From the NCBI GenBank assembly GCA_965278995.1, contig OZ257136.1, forward strand, positions 992,001 to 1,056,000: DNA of 64,000 bases, read 5' to 3'. Positions within the stretch are counted from its first letter, which is position 1; each line of letters starts with the position of its first letter. Made by a program: the position numbers and the translations under genes. The notes beneath the pieces are model-generated. The model was not told the origin of the DNA and did not search any database. It saw nothing but the letters and a program-made list of their open reading frames with translations. The DNA is from JADJYF01 sp965278995. GTDB lineage: Bacteria > Pseudomonadota > Gammaproteobacteria > Ga0077536. Below, in pieces: positions 53,361-62,589 of the stretch.

Positions 53361-54680
53361 ATGAACGAGTCGGGCACCCTCAACGTCGCGCTGGATGTCG
53401 ATCTCGTGCGCATGTTGCCGGCCGAAGCTGCCGCCGATCTCGAACTGCTCGACGCCGAAGTGGCTGTGCCGATTCTGGTCGGTGCGCCGAACGACGTATC
53501 GCTGCCGATCTGGGAACGATTGTCGCCGGCTATCGCGCAACGCTTTCTGCCTGAGCTGAATCTTGAAACGGCCGTGCTCGTACTCGGCAGTATCGATCCG
53601 ACGCGGGCAGCGGTCATCCTCGGCGGGCTGCCCGAAGAAGTGCGCGAACCGCTGCAGGCTGCACTGCCAACGGCAACGCGCGTACAGCTCACGAAAATCA
53701 TGAGTTTCCCACCCGATACCGCCGGCGCAATCATGGATCCGCGGGTGCTGTATCTGCGCCGAACGACCACCGTCGGCGACGCCATCGATCGGGTGCGCCA
53801 GGTCTCTGCGCAGCCGGGTCGGACCGGCGCGCGCCGCTTGTTTTATCTGGTCGACATGGCGGAACGGCTGGATGGCATTGTCGAAGTGCAGGATCTCATC
53901 CTCGCGCGGCCGAGCGACACGCTCGACATGTACGCGCGCAAGCCGCCGGCAGTGGCGGATGTCAGCATGACGACCGAGCAGGTCGTCGACATCATCGATC
54001 TGCATGGGCTGAGCAGCCTGCCGGTAGTCGATGCGGGAGGTCGACTGGTCGGCGTGATCCGTTACGACACATTGGTCGCCGCGACCCGCGCCGAAGCATC
54101 GGCCGGTTTGCAAACGATATTCGGTGCCAGTGCCGACGAAGGTGCGCTATCGAGCCCGGGATTCGCGATCAAGAAACGCCTGCCGTGGCTGCAGATCAAT
54201 CTCGTCACGGCGTTCATCGCTGCTTCCGTGGTCGGCCTGTTCGAGGAAACTATTGCCAGCAATACCGCACTTGCCGTGCTGCTGCCGGTCGTCGCCGGGC
54301 AATCCGGCAATACCGGCGCGCAGGCGCTCGCAGTCGTCATCCGCGCGCTCGCGTTGCGCGAGATCAACGTCACGCACTGGCGCCACGTGATCATGAAAGA
54401 GTTCATCACCGCACTCGTCAACGGCCTCGCCGTCGCCGCGACAACCAGCCTCGGTGTCTACCTGTGGAGCGGCTCGAAAGGGCTTTCCGCCATCATCGGC
54501 ATCTCGATGGTGTTGTCGATGGTCATCGCCGGTTTATCTGGCGCCGTCATTCCGATCGCGCTGACCAAGCTCAAGCAAGACCCCGCGCAGTCATCGTCAA
54601 TCGTCTTGACCACCGTCACCGACGTCGCCGGGTTCTTCTCGTTCCTTGGCATTGCGACCTTGCTGCTGGCAACCTTGTAG
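53361..54680 (+). CDS. mgtE: Magnesium transporter MgtE
   Basis: A 439-residue channel/transporter for Mg2+. The N-terminal cytosolic domain with superhelical repeats spans about residues 35-125 (AAVILGGLPEEVREPL), followed by MSFPPDTAGAIMDP and two CBS domains (about 125-255). Five C-terminal helices include LLPVVAGQSGNTGAQALAV near 308 with the pore residues, and the final TVTDVAGFFSFLGIATLLL. It has a long possible hairpin in its leader and no clear partner gene. Confidence 0.92.
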   Translation: MNESGTLNVALDVDLVRMLPAEAAADLELLDAEVAVPILVGAPNDVSLPIWERLSPAIAQRFLPELNLETAVLVLGSIDPTRAAVILGGLPEEVREPLQAALPTATRVQLTKIMSFPPDTAGAIMDPRVLYLRRTTTVGDAIDRVRQVSAQPGRTGARRLFYLVDMAERLDGIVEVQDLILARPSDTLDMYARKPPAVADVSMTTEQVVDIIDLHGLSSLPVVDAGGRLVGVIRYDTLVAATRAEASAGLQTIFGASADEGALSSPGFAIKKRLPWLQINLVTAFIAASVVGLFEETIASNTALAVLLPVVAGQSGNTGAQALAVVIRALALREINVTHWRHVIMKEFITALVNGLAVAATTSLGVYLWSGSKGLSAIIGISMVLSMVIAGLSGAVIPIALTKLKQDPAQSSSIVLTTVTDVAGFFSFLGIATLLLATL

Positions 54681-54809
54681 CAGTGCCCAGTGTCCCGGCG
54701 AGAAGGGGATTTGATACACTGAAGGTGTTGAATCCGGGTGGTCGGTCTTGAGACGGCAGGCCCGAAGACTTGGCACGCGCTCAGCAGGCCAAGGTTCGCA
54801 GAACGCTTC

Positions 54810-54899
54810 GGAGAGGTGGCAGAGCGGTTGATTGCACCGGTCTTGAAAACCGGCAAGGGGTAAAACCCTTCGTGGGTTCAAATCCCACCCTCTCCGCCA
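54810..54899 (+). tRNA. tRNA-Ser (anticodon UGA)
   Basis: A 90-base type II tRNA. The acceptor stem GGAGAGG pairs with CCTCTCC (54889-54895), with discriminator G and an encoded CCA (54897-54899). The anticodon stem-loop is CCGGT-CTTGAAA-ACCGG with anticodon TGA, the variable arm is long (about 15 bases), and the T-arm is GTGGGTTCAAATCCCAC. It reads UCA/UCG codons. Confidence 0.97.
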
Positions 54900-54971
54900 T
54901 ATATTCGCGGTCCTAACCGTAATCCAAAGACGATCCTTTTCCGTCATCTCCAAATAAAGCACGCTAGCGGT

Positions 54972-55880
54972 ATGTCCGAACCGACCAAGATCCGCGTTGC
55001 CGTGACGCCGCCTGCCGCTGCGTTAGAGCCAGGGGCCTTCGACGAATATCTGCAGCTTAGTGAACGCCTCGGCTTTGACACGCTGTGGCTGTCGGACATT
55101 CCGCTGGGCGGCCTTGGCGATCCGCTCTTTCACTTGTGTTATGCGGCTGCGCGTACCCAGCGCCTCAAGCTCGGGGCCAACGTCGTGCCGCTGGGGCGCA
55201 ACCCGCTATGGCTCGCAAAGCAACTCGCGCAACTCGACCGGATGAGTAACGGTCGGGTGCTGCTGTCCTTCGTCCCCGGCCTCGGCACCACGGAGGAACG
55301 GGCCGCGCTCGGCTATGCCGATGCTGATCGTGGCCGGGCGCTCGAAGACATCATCGCCATGCTGCGCGTGTGGTGGTCAGGTGGTGAGGTGACAGGTCAC
55401 TACCACGGCGCGCGCTTCGATAAGCTCTCGCTCGAACCTCGCCCGCAGCAACAGCCCCTGGAAGTGTGGCTGGGCGGCAAAGGGCCGCTGGCTCTGGAGC
55501 GGGTAGCGCGCGCTGGCGATGGCTGGTTGACTTCGCTCGTGACCCCATCAGAAGCAAAAACGGCGCGCACGACCATCGAACGACGTGCCAAAGCACTCGG
55601 GCGTCGCATTGATCCCGAACATTTCGGCATCAGTATTCCGTTTGCTCGTCATGTACCGCCGGAAGCGGCTCTCGGCGCGCTGCGTGCGCGTCGCGAGGAC
55701 AAGGACCTGAGCGACATCGTCGCAGTCGGCCGAGCACAACTGCGCGAAATGATTGGAGCACATATCGACGCGGGGTTGAGCAAATTCGTGCTGCGGCCGT
55801 CCAATGCGCTCGACGCGGATGCAGACTGGCAGACCGATCTCGAGTGGCTGGCAGAGGCAGTACTCGACCTCCAGCGCTGA
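54972..55880 (+). CDS. Luciferase-like (LLM) flavin-dependent oxidoreductase
   Basis: A 302-residue TIM-barrel protein of the luciferase-like monooxygenase superfamily, which uses FMN or F420. Family segments: LSERLGFDTLWLSDIPLGGL near residue 29, LGANVVPLGRNPLWLAKQLAQLD near 73, NGRVLLSFVPGLGTTEE near 92, and VWLGGKGPLALERVARAGDGWL near 158. The cofactor and substrate cannot be told from sequence; no F420 biosynthesis genes are in the window. Confidence 0.85.
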   Translation: MSEPTKIRVAVTPPAAALEPGAFDEYLQLSERLGFDTLWLSDIPLGGLGDPLFHLCYAAARTQRLKLGANVVPLGRNPLWLAKQLAQLDRMSNGRVLLSFVPGLGTTEERAALGYADADRGRALEDIIAMLRVWWSGGEVTGHYHGARFDKLSLEPRPQQQPLEVWLGGKGPLALERVARAGDGWLTSLVTPSEAKTARTTIERRAKALGRRIDPEHFGISIPFARHVPPEAALGALRARREDKDLSDIVAVGRAQLREMIGAHIDAGLSKFVLRPSNALDADADWQTDLEWLAEAVLDLQR

Positions 55881-56196
55881 GCTAAAAATAAGTCAGCGCG
55901 AAATCAGCACTGATCTGTTGCGAGCATTCGACTAAGGGTGCTCTGCTTCGAAGCTGCCCAATAGTCCGTCACATCTCGTTTTGATCGAATGAAATTCGAC
56001 TGACCTGCGCCCCTCAGCCGCGCTTCGTTAGGTCAGTTGTTCCAGTCTTTGTGACGTAGTTCCACACCGTAAAACGTGATGGGTGCGACGTATGTTACTG
56101 TCGGATGTTGGCAAGACCGGTTCAATTCCCTAAATTGAGAGAGAGGGCGGCAGAGTGATCACCAGACGATCAGAATCCCAGTTACGTGTATCCAAA
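55881..56196. other. Intergenic region before the PEP-CTERM-type protein
   Basis: No gene is supported in this 316-base gap. An 8-bp inverted repeat, ACTGACCT (55999-56006) with AGGTCAGT (56040-56047), could be the terminator-like end of the oxidoreductase transcript or a regulator site. A weak -24/-12-like match (TGGCA at 56109) was considered and not accepted. Confidence 0.35.
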
Positions 56197-57222
56197 ATGC
56201 CAAGCGCGCCTAGCGTACGGTACGCGATCCAGGTGGTTATCGCCGCAGCTGGAATGCTGTTTAACCTGGCGGCATGGGCAGTCGTTGCGCCGGGCATTAA
56301 TAACTTGCCGCCGGGTCTCGGCGGGCAGAATGGCCTGGTCGGCTCGCAAATCAGGCTCTTGAACATTGTGAGCGCTAGTTCGCCACCGCCGGACAATATC
56401 AGCGCGCCTCTTTTAGCAACCGATTTCGTCGATTACACGAGCAACGATTACGCAGGGGGTGAACTCACTGAGACTAGAAGTGCCTTCGCCGCAATTAACG
56501 GCTACACAGCGCTAGCAGGGACCTCTGCCACCGCAACGTCAGGCTCCTTGCATGCATTCGCAACCGGATCTATTTCGCGGCCTGACCGTCGCGCATTCGC
56601 GAGTACTCAAGCGAGCGCATTCGTCTCTTTCACAGATGTTTTAATCGTTGGAGATAACGGCTTGCACGGCGCAGATCCGACTGCCGATTTCAAGGTTAAC
56701 TTAAGCATTGGGGGGCGTCTGTTCAAGTCGAGTGATTTTACATTTGGCGGCGCTGGTGTTTTTGCCCAGCTTTGGCTATTTGCATACGATCCCTTTGTTC
56801 CACTGGTTCCATTTCTCTCTGGTCGTAATGCTGAATACTACGCGCAAAACCGTCAAAGCTATGGGAATAGCGAAATCGAATCTCTTGTACTCGGTTCTTT
56901 CGAAAATCTGCCCCTTGGTTCGAAATACTGGGTTCACGCCGAATTGACCGTTGAAGCCGGTGTCTTTTGGGACTCGCGTTTTTCGCCTGAACTCAACGCT
57001 TCAGCAACTGCCGATTACAGCCACACCTTGAATGTCTTCATAGACCCAGGCGCAAATAATCCTGATGCCACATACACGACGGCAAGTGGCGTCAGCTTTA
57101 TGTCACCAGCACCGGTTCCGCTTCCCGCGGCTCTGTGGCTTCTCGCTCCGGCAATTGGCGGACTGGGATTGATGCGCCGTAGGGCCGCTTACACGTCATC
57201 ACACGCGAGTGCAGCCTGCTAG
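56197..57222 (+). CDS. PEP-CTERM/VPLPA-CTERM-type exported protein
   Basis: A predicted 341-residue exported protein with a signal sequence (VVIAAAGMLFNLAAWAVVA). The middle is Ser/Thr/Ala-rich and beta-rich, as in surface proteins. The C-terminus ends with the exosortase sorting signal: VPLPAALWLLAPAIGGLGLM followed by RRR and 13 more residues. This VPLPA form of the PEP-CTERM signal would be cut by an exosortase, linking the gene to the exopolysaccharide locus at the left end. The signal is not quite terminal. The ATG at 56197 is chosen over a GTG at 56155. Base composition is more AT-rich than the neighbours, as is common for such fast-evolving proteins. Confidence 0.75.
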   Translation: MPSAPSVRYAIQVVIAAAGMLFNLAAWAVVAPGINNLPPGLGGQNGLVGSQIRLLNIVSASSPPPDNISAPLLATDFVDYTSNDYAGGELTETRSAFAAINGYTALAGTSATATSGSLHAFATGSISRPDRRAFASTQASAFVSFTDVLIVGDNGLHGADPTADFKVNLSIGGRLFKSSDFTFGGAGVFAQLWLFAYDPFVPLVPFLSGRNAEYYAQNRQSYGNSEIESLVLGSFENLPLGSKYWVHAELTVEAGVFWDSRFSPELNASATADYSHTLNVFIDPGANNPDATYTTASGVSFMSPAPVPLPAALWLLAPAIGGLGLMRRRAAYTSSHASAAC

Positions 57223-57878
57223 GAGCGTGAGGTATTTGCCCATTGAAATAGTACACCTCGCGTTCGGCTTAAGGCCCTAGTCAGAATCACCTCGTCAACA
57301 CCGAGGGTGTCCCTGCACGCGCGTTGCATCAATAAACGATCTTTGCGAAGCCGGATCGTGCGCGCCTGGAGCAATAAAACGCGGCTTGTTTCTAGCTACT
57401 CAATTCTCTACTGGCGAGTGATGATTGCCACGTGACGCGTTAAAGCAGCTGGTTCTGTGCACGTTCGGAATTAAGAACATGGCCGAGATTCACTGACCGC
57501 GCTCCGTTGCGTTCAACCGTGACGCTTGAGGTGCCGGTTTTCGAAGGCTTGTCGCTCATCGGGTTCAGCTCCTTTTTCGCATCGAGTCCGATGCTACAGC
57601 GATACATCAGCACGCCTGGCCCATACCTACACGGCGGAGCAGTGCCACTCAGCTATGCCGCGCATGGGTTAACGCCGCAATTGCAGCGGCATTCCAACCT
57701 TGCCAAGCCAGTCAGCCGCTGTTTTTGGCAAGCGAGAATGTCGGAATCGTCCGACAGGAGCTCTCGCTCGTGGCTGACAGAGCATATATGCAGCGATTGT
57801 TAATCTCCTTTTCACGCGGTCCAGCTCAGATAAGGGGCTACCGTAGCCTGAATAACTACGCGGTTAAGGAATCATACG
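57223..57878. other. Unassigned, relatively AT-rich stretch
   Basis: About 650 bases without a gene I can support. A 98-codon open frame at 57507-57803 has no recognisable features. The last 50 bases before 57879 probably hold the promoter and ribosome site of the Crp/Fnr regulator. The region could contain decayed sequence or an unknown RNA. Confidence 0.4.
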
Positions 57879-58727
57879 ATGTCAGCTGTAGCCTTGAAGT
57901 CGACCAAAGTCATTACGGCCTCTCCGCAGCAGAACCGCTTGCTCGCAGCTCTGCCCGCAGAGGCTAAAGCCCGCATTTTCTCGCGGCTCGAACTGGTACC
58001 AATGCGTCCAGGTCAGGTTATTCACGAATCTGGCCGAACACCAAGCCACGTGTACTTCCCAATCGATTGCATCACCTCATTCGTCCAGGTAATGCAAGAC
58101 GGGCATACCGCTGAAATCGCACTCGTGGGTAACGAAGGCGTCATTGGCGTTGATATGTTCATGGGTGGTGAAAGCATGCAAAGTCATGCCCTCGTGCATA
58201 CCGAAGGGTCGGCCTATTGCCTGCCGAGTCGAATCTTCCAGAATGAATTCAATCAGCACGGCAATCTGATGCAACTTATTCTGAGATATACCGGCGTACT
58301 ACTGATGCAGATGGGCCAAGCAGCAGCCTGTAATCGACATCATTCAATTGATCAGCAGCTGTGTCGTTGGCTCCTTTTAGGCTCGGACCGTCTGTCGATC
58401 AACACAATCGACGTTACACAAGAGCTTATCGCCAACATGCTGGGAGTGCGGCGGGAGGGCGTAACCGGTGCGGCCGGCAAGTTGCAGAGGCTCGGTGTAA
58501 TCTCCTGTACTCGTGGCCGCGTTACTGTGCTGGACCGTAAAAAGCTCGAGAATCTCAGCTGTGAGTGTTATGCCGCTATCCGAAAGGAAACGGACCGTTT
58601 GGTGTCTTATCTGAGTGCCGCGAAAAGTGTGGCTCCAGTTCGAGGGCCGACGGTCCAAATCGTTCGGCCGGCGATGATGCGGCCAGTCTCCAGCGCGCTG
58701 CCGAGACCGGCAACAGATCCCGTCTAA
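57879..58727 (+). CDS. Crp/Fnr family transcriptional regulator
   Basis: A 282-residue regulator. The N-terminal cyclic-nucleotide-binding fold (about residues 20-140) starts with QNRLLAALPAEAKARIFSRL and contains ALVGNEGVIGVDMFMGG; the Arg and Ser/Thr pair that bind cAMP in CRP is not evident, and there is no N-terminal FNR-type cysteine cluster. The helix-turn-helix (about residues 182-205) is in VTQELIANMLGVRREGVTGAA. The C-terminal 45 residues form a low-complexity extension. It stands beside the PEP-CTERM-type protein and may regulate surface functions; that is inference. Confidence 0.82.
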   Translation: MSAVALKSTKVITASPQQNRLLAALPAEAKARIFSRLELVPMRPGQVIHESGRTPSHVYFPIDCITSFVQVMQDGHTAEIALVGNEGVIGVDMFMGGESMQSHALVHTEGSAYCLPSRIFQNEFNQHGNLMQLILRYTGVLLMQMGQAAACNRHHSIDQQLCRWLLLGSDRLSINTIDVTQELIANMLGVRREGVTGAAGKLQRLGVISCTRGRVTVLDRKKLENLSCECYAAIRKETDRLVSYLSAAKSVAPVRGPTVQIVRPAMMRPVSSALPRPATDPV

Positions 58728-58857
58728 GGTTTTGGGGCGGATAGGTCATGTGACGTATCCGCTCAAACATTGAGCCTCAGGGACCGCTTGAAGGATCCAT
58801 GCACGCCGATTATCGTTAGATGGACAAAACACTTGGCGACGCGGCCGGTAAAGCACC

Positions 58858-59448
58858 ATGAGTAATCGCATCCTCGTTTTTTACGGTTCCTATCGTTCAG
58901 ATCGAATGGGCATTCGACTGGCGCATTATGTCGTCGACGGACTGCGGCACCGGGGCGACGATGTCGAGCTGGTCGACGCCAAGGAGATTGATTTGCCGAT
59001 GCTTGACCGGATGTACAAGGAATATCCGGCGGGGAAAGCGCCTGCAGCCCTCGAACGGCTAGCAGGCAAGATTCGCGATGCCGACGGATTTGTCTTTGTT
59101 ACCGGTGAGTACAACTGGGGCGTTCAGCCAGGCTTGAAGAACCTGACCGATCACTTTCTCGAGGAATGGTTCTGGCGCCCTGCGTCGATCGTGAGCTATT
59201 CGGCCGGACGTCTTTCCGGTGCGCGTGCGGCAAGCGCCTGGCATGGCACGCTGTCTGAGATGGGAATGGTCGTCATATCCAGCACGATTGCCGTTGGTCC
59301 TATCGGGCAAGCACTGTCGACTGAAGGTGAGCCAACCGGTGAGAGCGGCGCCGCGCTCACAAGAGCATTTCCCAGGTTTGCCGACGATTTGGCGTGGTGG
59401 GTAGAAGCGGCCAAGGCGCAACGCGAGCGCAAGGCGCCACCATATTGA
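58858..59448 (+). CDS. NAD(P)H-dependent FMN reductase family protein
   Basis: A 196-residue flavodoxin-fold protein. The FMN phosphate loop GSYRSDRMG is at residues 10-18, and the second flavin loop is FVTGEYNWGVQPGLKNLTDH near 79-98. It matches the NADPH-dependent FMN reductase family (quinone or azo reductases). No operon partner is apparent; the convergent BLUF gene follows after 21 bases. Confidence 0.85.
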   Translation: MSNRILVFYGSYRSDRMGIRLAHYVVDGLRHRGDDVELVDAKEIDLPMLDRMYKEYPAGKAPAALERLAGKIRDADGFVFVTGEYNWGVQPGLKNLTDHFLEEWFWRPASIVSYSAGRLSGARAASAWHGTLSEMGMVVISSTIAVGPIGQALSTEGEPTGESGAALTRAFPRFADDLAWWVEAAKAQRERKAPPY

Positions 59449-59469
59449 ACGTTGTCGGGCTTCGTCGCC

Positions 59470-59898
59470 TCAGTTAGCGCGCCCGACCACCGAAGCCGTC
59501 GCAATCAACTCGTTCAGCAATGCCATCGAAGCGGAGCCGGAGCAGCCGAACGGATCCAGCACAGCTTTTTCGGAATATTTCAGCAGCAATGACGGGTTGA
59601 CCTTGGCGATATTGACCTGGCCCATCGTCCAACCGCCGAAACGCCGCTCGGAAACTTCCTCGTAAGTAAGGATATGCAGGCTGGCGTGGCGCGGGTCGCG
59701 CACGATGGCATTGAAGCGTTCGCAGACCTGGTCGCGGCCGCCTTCGAGAACCTGCAGAAAAATATCTTCGCTATAGCACAGCATGCCAGTGATGCCCTGC
59801 ACGGAATTGTTCCGGCGCGACTGCTCGAGAATGGAATCGATCACGGCTTGGGTGAGGGTCTGGGCAGCGCGGCTGGCGTAAAGCAGGCGGACTAGCAT
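59470..59898 (-). CDS. BLUF-domain blue-light photoreceptor protein
   Basis: A 142-residue single-domain BLUF protein that binds FAD and senses blue light. The four key residues fall at AppA-like spacing: Tyr7 (LLYAS), Asn31 (RRNNS), Gln49 (FLQVLEGG) and Trp90 (GGWTMG), with Met92 after it. The C-terminal 40 residues are an extra helical cap with no output domain, so it probably works by binding a partner. The start at 59898 is chosen because the domain begins there; the upstream open frame lies in folE. It is 7 bases downstream of folE on the same strand. Confidence 0.9.
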   Translation of the reverse strand: MLVRLLYASRAAQTLTQAVIDSILEQSRRNNSVQGITGMLCYSEDIFLQVLEGGRDQVCERFNAIVRDPRHASLHILTYEEVSERRFGGWTMGQVNIAKVNPSLLLKYSEKAVLDPFGCSGSASMALLNELIATASVVGRAN

Positions 59899-59905
59899 AA
59901 GGGCC

Positions 59906-60619
59906 TCAGTCGTGCAGATTGATAAGCGAGAGAAACTCGCGGCGCAGCGCCGAGTCCTTGAGGAACGAGCCGCGCATGACGCTATTGACCATCTTGGTGT
60001 TGGCATCGCGCACGCCGCGCCAGTGCATGCAGAAATGATCCGCTTCCATGATGACGGCGAGGCCGTCAGGGCTGACTTTATTCATCAGCAGTTCGGCCAT
60101 CTGGGTGATGGCTTCTTCCTGGATCTGCGGGCGGCTCATGATCCATTCCGCCAATCGCGAATACTTGGAGAGCCCGATGAGATTCGAGTGTTCGTTCGGC
60201 ATCAACCCGATCCATAGTCGACCCATGATCGGGCACAGGTGATGACTGCACGCGCTGCGGACCGTGATCGGGCCGACGATCATCAGCTCGTTCAGGCGTT
60301 CCGCATTGGGAAACTCGGTGACCGGCGGTGCCGGTACGTAACGGCCATGGAACACCTCGTTCAAATACATCCGGGCAACGCGCCTGGCGGTGTCCTGCGT
60401 ATTGTGATCGCTGGTGATGTCGATGACGAGGCTTTCAAGCACACCGATCATCTTCGCCGCCACTTCGTCCTGCAGCGCGTCGAGTTCGCCCGGTTCGATA
60501 TAGGCCGCGATATTATCGTTGGCGTGAAACCGCTCTTTTGCCTGGATCAGCCGCGCACGGATGCGGGCTGAAACCGGCAGGTTGATCGCGTCAGTGAGTG
60601 ATTTATTGACGTTACTCAT
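59906..60619 (-). CDS. folE: GTP cyclohydrolase I
   Basis: A 237-residue FolE that converts GTP to dihydroneopterin triphosphate, the first step of folate synthesis and potentially of H4MPT pterin synthesis. Zinc ligands are Cys124 and a histidine in RSACSHHLCP and Cys197 in DHFCMHWRG, and the IDITSDHNTQDTARRVARMY segment precedes them. The start at 60619 (MSNVNK) is chosen over a longer frame without homology. It is co-transcribed with the BLUF gene behind it. Confidence 0.93.
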   Translation of the reverse strand: MSNVNKSLTDAINLPVSARIRARLIQAKERFHANDNIAAYIEPGELDALQDEVAAKMIGVLESLVIDITSDHNTQDTARRVARMYLNEVFHGRYVPAPPVTEFPNAERLNELMIVGPITVRSACSHHLCPIMGRLWIGLMPNEHSNLIGLSKYSRLAEWIMSRPQIQEEAITQMAELLMNKVSPDGLAVIMEADHFCMHWRGVRDANTKMVNSVMRGSFLKDSALRREFLSLINLHD

Positions 60620-60773
60620 GATGATGTTCTTGTGGGTCGTCGAAGACCGGGCGGTGAAGGACCGCTGGTGGCCGCTGGCGGGGCGCTGTCCCGGCCCGGA
60701 CTTTAGCAGGTTTTCGCCGGATTGCCCGGCGTCGAGCAGGCGGTTCACCCCCGACAGCACCCGCGGTGAATGG

Positions 60774-61184
60774 TCACGCTGAGCCGTTATTCGTAATCAC
60801 GCTGACGTGCGCAGCGACGACTCGCCAGCCCCCGTGCCCGGGCTGCGCCAGCCGTACCCAGGTCTGACTCTGACGGCCGATGCTGTCAGTCGCTGCCATC
60901 GACGGCCGCCAGAACTCAGTCATGCTGGTGCCAAAGTCCTCGCCATAGGTCGTAATCAGGGTGTTGCGTAATTCGCGGGCAAGACCGGCTGCAGACCGCG
61001 TCGCGCGAAAGGCGCGGATGGCGTCGATGCCGTACAGGTTTTCACCACCACCGAAGCGGACAGTCAAAGTCGAAGGGCAGAACATAGCGTCAAGCGTGGC
61101 GACGTCGTTGCTGACCAGTGCCTGTTCGTAAGCCGCAAATACGGCGGTCAATTCAGCGTGGATGGCGGGCAGGTTGATGTCCAT
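60774..61184 (-). CDS. AtzH/HpxZ-like protein (DUF3225, SnoaL-like fold)
   Basis: A 136-residue protein of the NTF2/SnoaL-like fold, matching AtzH/HpxZ proteins: LFGGGENLYGIDAIRAF-like motif (FGGGENLYGIDAIRAFRATR here near residue 44), FGTSMTEFWRP and QTWVRLAQPGHGGWRVVAAHVS. Such proteins always accompany AtzE-type amidases. AtzH was proposed to convert 1,3-dicarboxyurea in cyanuric acid breakdown. It is the last gene of the AtzG-AtzE-AtzH trio, 4 bases past the amidase stop. Confidence 0.82.
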   Translation of the reverse strand: MDINLPAIHAELTAVFAAYEQALVSNDVATLDAMFCPSTLTVRFGGGENLYGIDAIRAFRATRSAAGLARELRNTLITTYGEDFGTSMTEFWRPSMAATDSIGRQSQTWVRLAQPGHGGWRVVAAHVSVITNNGSA

Positions 61185-61188
61185 GGGA

Positions 61189-62589
61189 TCAGGTCAGCGC
61201 GGCGATCTTCGTTTCGCACCAGGGTTCCGCTTCGAGCGCGGCAGCAACGCGAAAGGCGAGGTCTTCACGCCACGGCGCAGCAATGATCTGTACGCCGAGC
61301 GGCAGCGCCGGCCGTTCGTCTTCCGGCAGCCACACCGGCACGGTGACTACCGGTAAGCCGATGCATGACAGGGGCTGCGCCAGCAAACCGAGACTCGGGC
61401 GCGCTGGCAGTCGCCGGCCGCCGAGTTCCAGCCACTCAGTTCCGAGCATCGGCGCCACGCAGGGCGTGGCCGGCGCAAGCAGAATGTCGAAGTCGGCAAA
61501 CGTTTCAACGACACGACGGGCGAACCAGTGGCGCATTCGTTGCGCCTGTTGCACCCAGCTGGCCGGCAGCAGCGCTCCAGCCAGAAAACGGTCGCGCGCG
61601 AGCGGTTCGAAATCGTCAGGCCGTGTGCGCAAATTAGCCAGATGCAGATTCGCGCTTTCGGCATTGGTGATCAGAAATGCCGCCGCGCGAGCGCGTTCGA
61701 CTTCCGGCAGAATAATTTCGCGGGTCGCGCCAAGCGCTCCGGCAACCAGTGAAACGGCGGCGTGGGCGTCGCTGTCTGCCATGGTCCGCCACCACCCACC
61801 GAGCACGCCGATGCGCAGATCGGCGATGCCGCGCAGAAGCGTCTCACTCACGCGTTCCACCGGTCGCGCAGCGCACGCCGGATCGTCGCTCGACGGCCCC
61901 TGTAGCCAGTCATAAGCGAGCGCCAGGTCACGCACGTTGGCAGCGAAAGGACCGAGATGATCGAGGCTCGCCACGAACGGAAAAGTGCCCGATCGAGGTA
62001 GACGACCATAGGTCGGTTTCAAGCCGAAACAGCCACATAGTGACGCCGGCACGCGGATCGAGCCATTGGTATCCGAGCCGAGCGTCAACGGCACCTGGCC
62101 GGCCGCAATCGCGGCCGCAGAACCGCCGGAGGAACCGCCGGCAGTGCGCGCGAGGTCATGCGGATTGCGGGTCGGCCCGTAATGGCTGTTCTCGGTCGTG
62201 TAGCCGTAAGCGTATTCGTCCATGTTGAGCGCGCCGACGAGGATGCCACCTGCTGCTTCGAGACGACCGATCAGCAGCGCGTCATCGCGAGCGGGCTCAG
62301 CATCACGCTCAATTTTCGAGCCAGCCAGTGTCGGCAGGCCGGCGATGTCGAACAGATTCTTGACCGCGAACGGTACACCAGCGAGTGGCAGCGAGGCGCG
62401 CGACGGATGCGCATCGACGTAAGCGGCACGCATTCGCGCACGCTCAGCCAGTAGCTGAGTGAACGCATTGACGCGCCCATCCGTCAGTGCGATCCGCGCC
62501 AGACAATCATCGAGCGCCGACTTCGCACTGACGCTGCCGCTTCGAACGCTGGCGGCGATGTGCGAGGCCGTCGCAACAGCGCGGTTCAT
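61189..62589 (-). CDS. AtzE/HpxY-family amidase
   Basis: A 466-residue amidase-signature enzyme. The catalytic Ser-cisSer-Lys set is recognisable: Lys77 in GVPFAVKNLFD, the cis-Ser in AGGSSGGSAAA (153-154) and nucleophile Ser177 in SDTNGSIRVPAS. AtzE cleaves 1-carboxybiuret in cyanuric acid degradation, and close relatives (HpxY) occur in purine-ureide pathways, so the substrate here is a small carbamoyl or ureido compound that is not resolved by sequence. It overlaps the AtzG-like subunit gene by 4 bases, as expected for a heteromeric AtzEG complex. Confidence 0.85.
   Translation of the reverse strand: MNRAVATASHIAASVRSGSVSAKSALDDCLARIALTDGRVNAFTQLLAERARMRAAYVDAHPSRASLPLAGVPFAVKNLFDIAGLPTLAGSKIERDAEPARDDALLIGRLEAAGGILVGALNMDEYAYGYTTENSHYGPTRNPHDLARTAGGSSGGSAAAIAAGQVPLTLGSDTNGSIRVPASLCGCFGLKPTYGRLPRSGTFPFVASLDHLGPFAANVRDLALAYDWLQGPSSDDPACAARPVERVSETLLRGIADLRIGVLGGWWRTMADSDAHAAVSLVAGALGATREIILPEVERARAAAFLITNAESANLHLANLRTRPDDFEPLARDRFLAGALLPASWVQQAQRMRHWFARRVVETFADFDILLAPATPCVAPMLGTEWLELGGRRLPARPSLGLLAQPLSCIGLPVVTVPVWLPEDERPALPLGVQIIAAPWREDLAFRVAAALEAEPWCETKIAALT

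Noticed and set aside
56109..56124. Sigma-54 promoter upstream of the PEP-CTERM-type protein
   Set aside because: The GG at -24 is there, but the GC dinucleotide at -12 is not; such promoters occur before PEP-CTERM genes, yet this match is too weak.
57507..57803. 98-codon open frame in the AT-rich gap
   Set aside because: No signal, motif or coding pattern, and no family I recognise.
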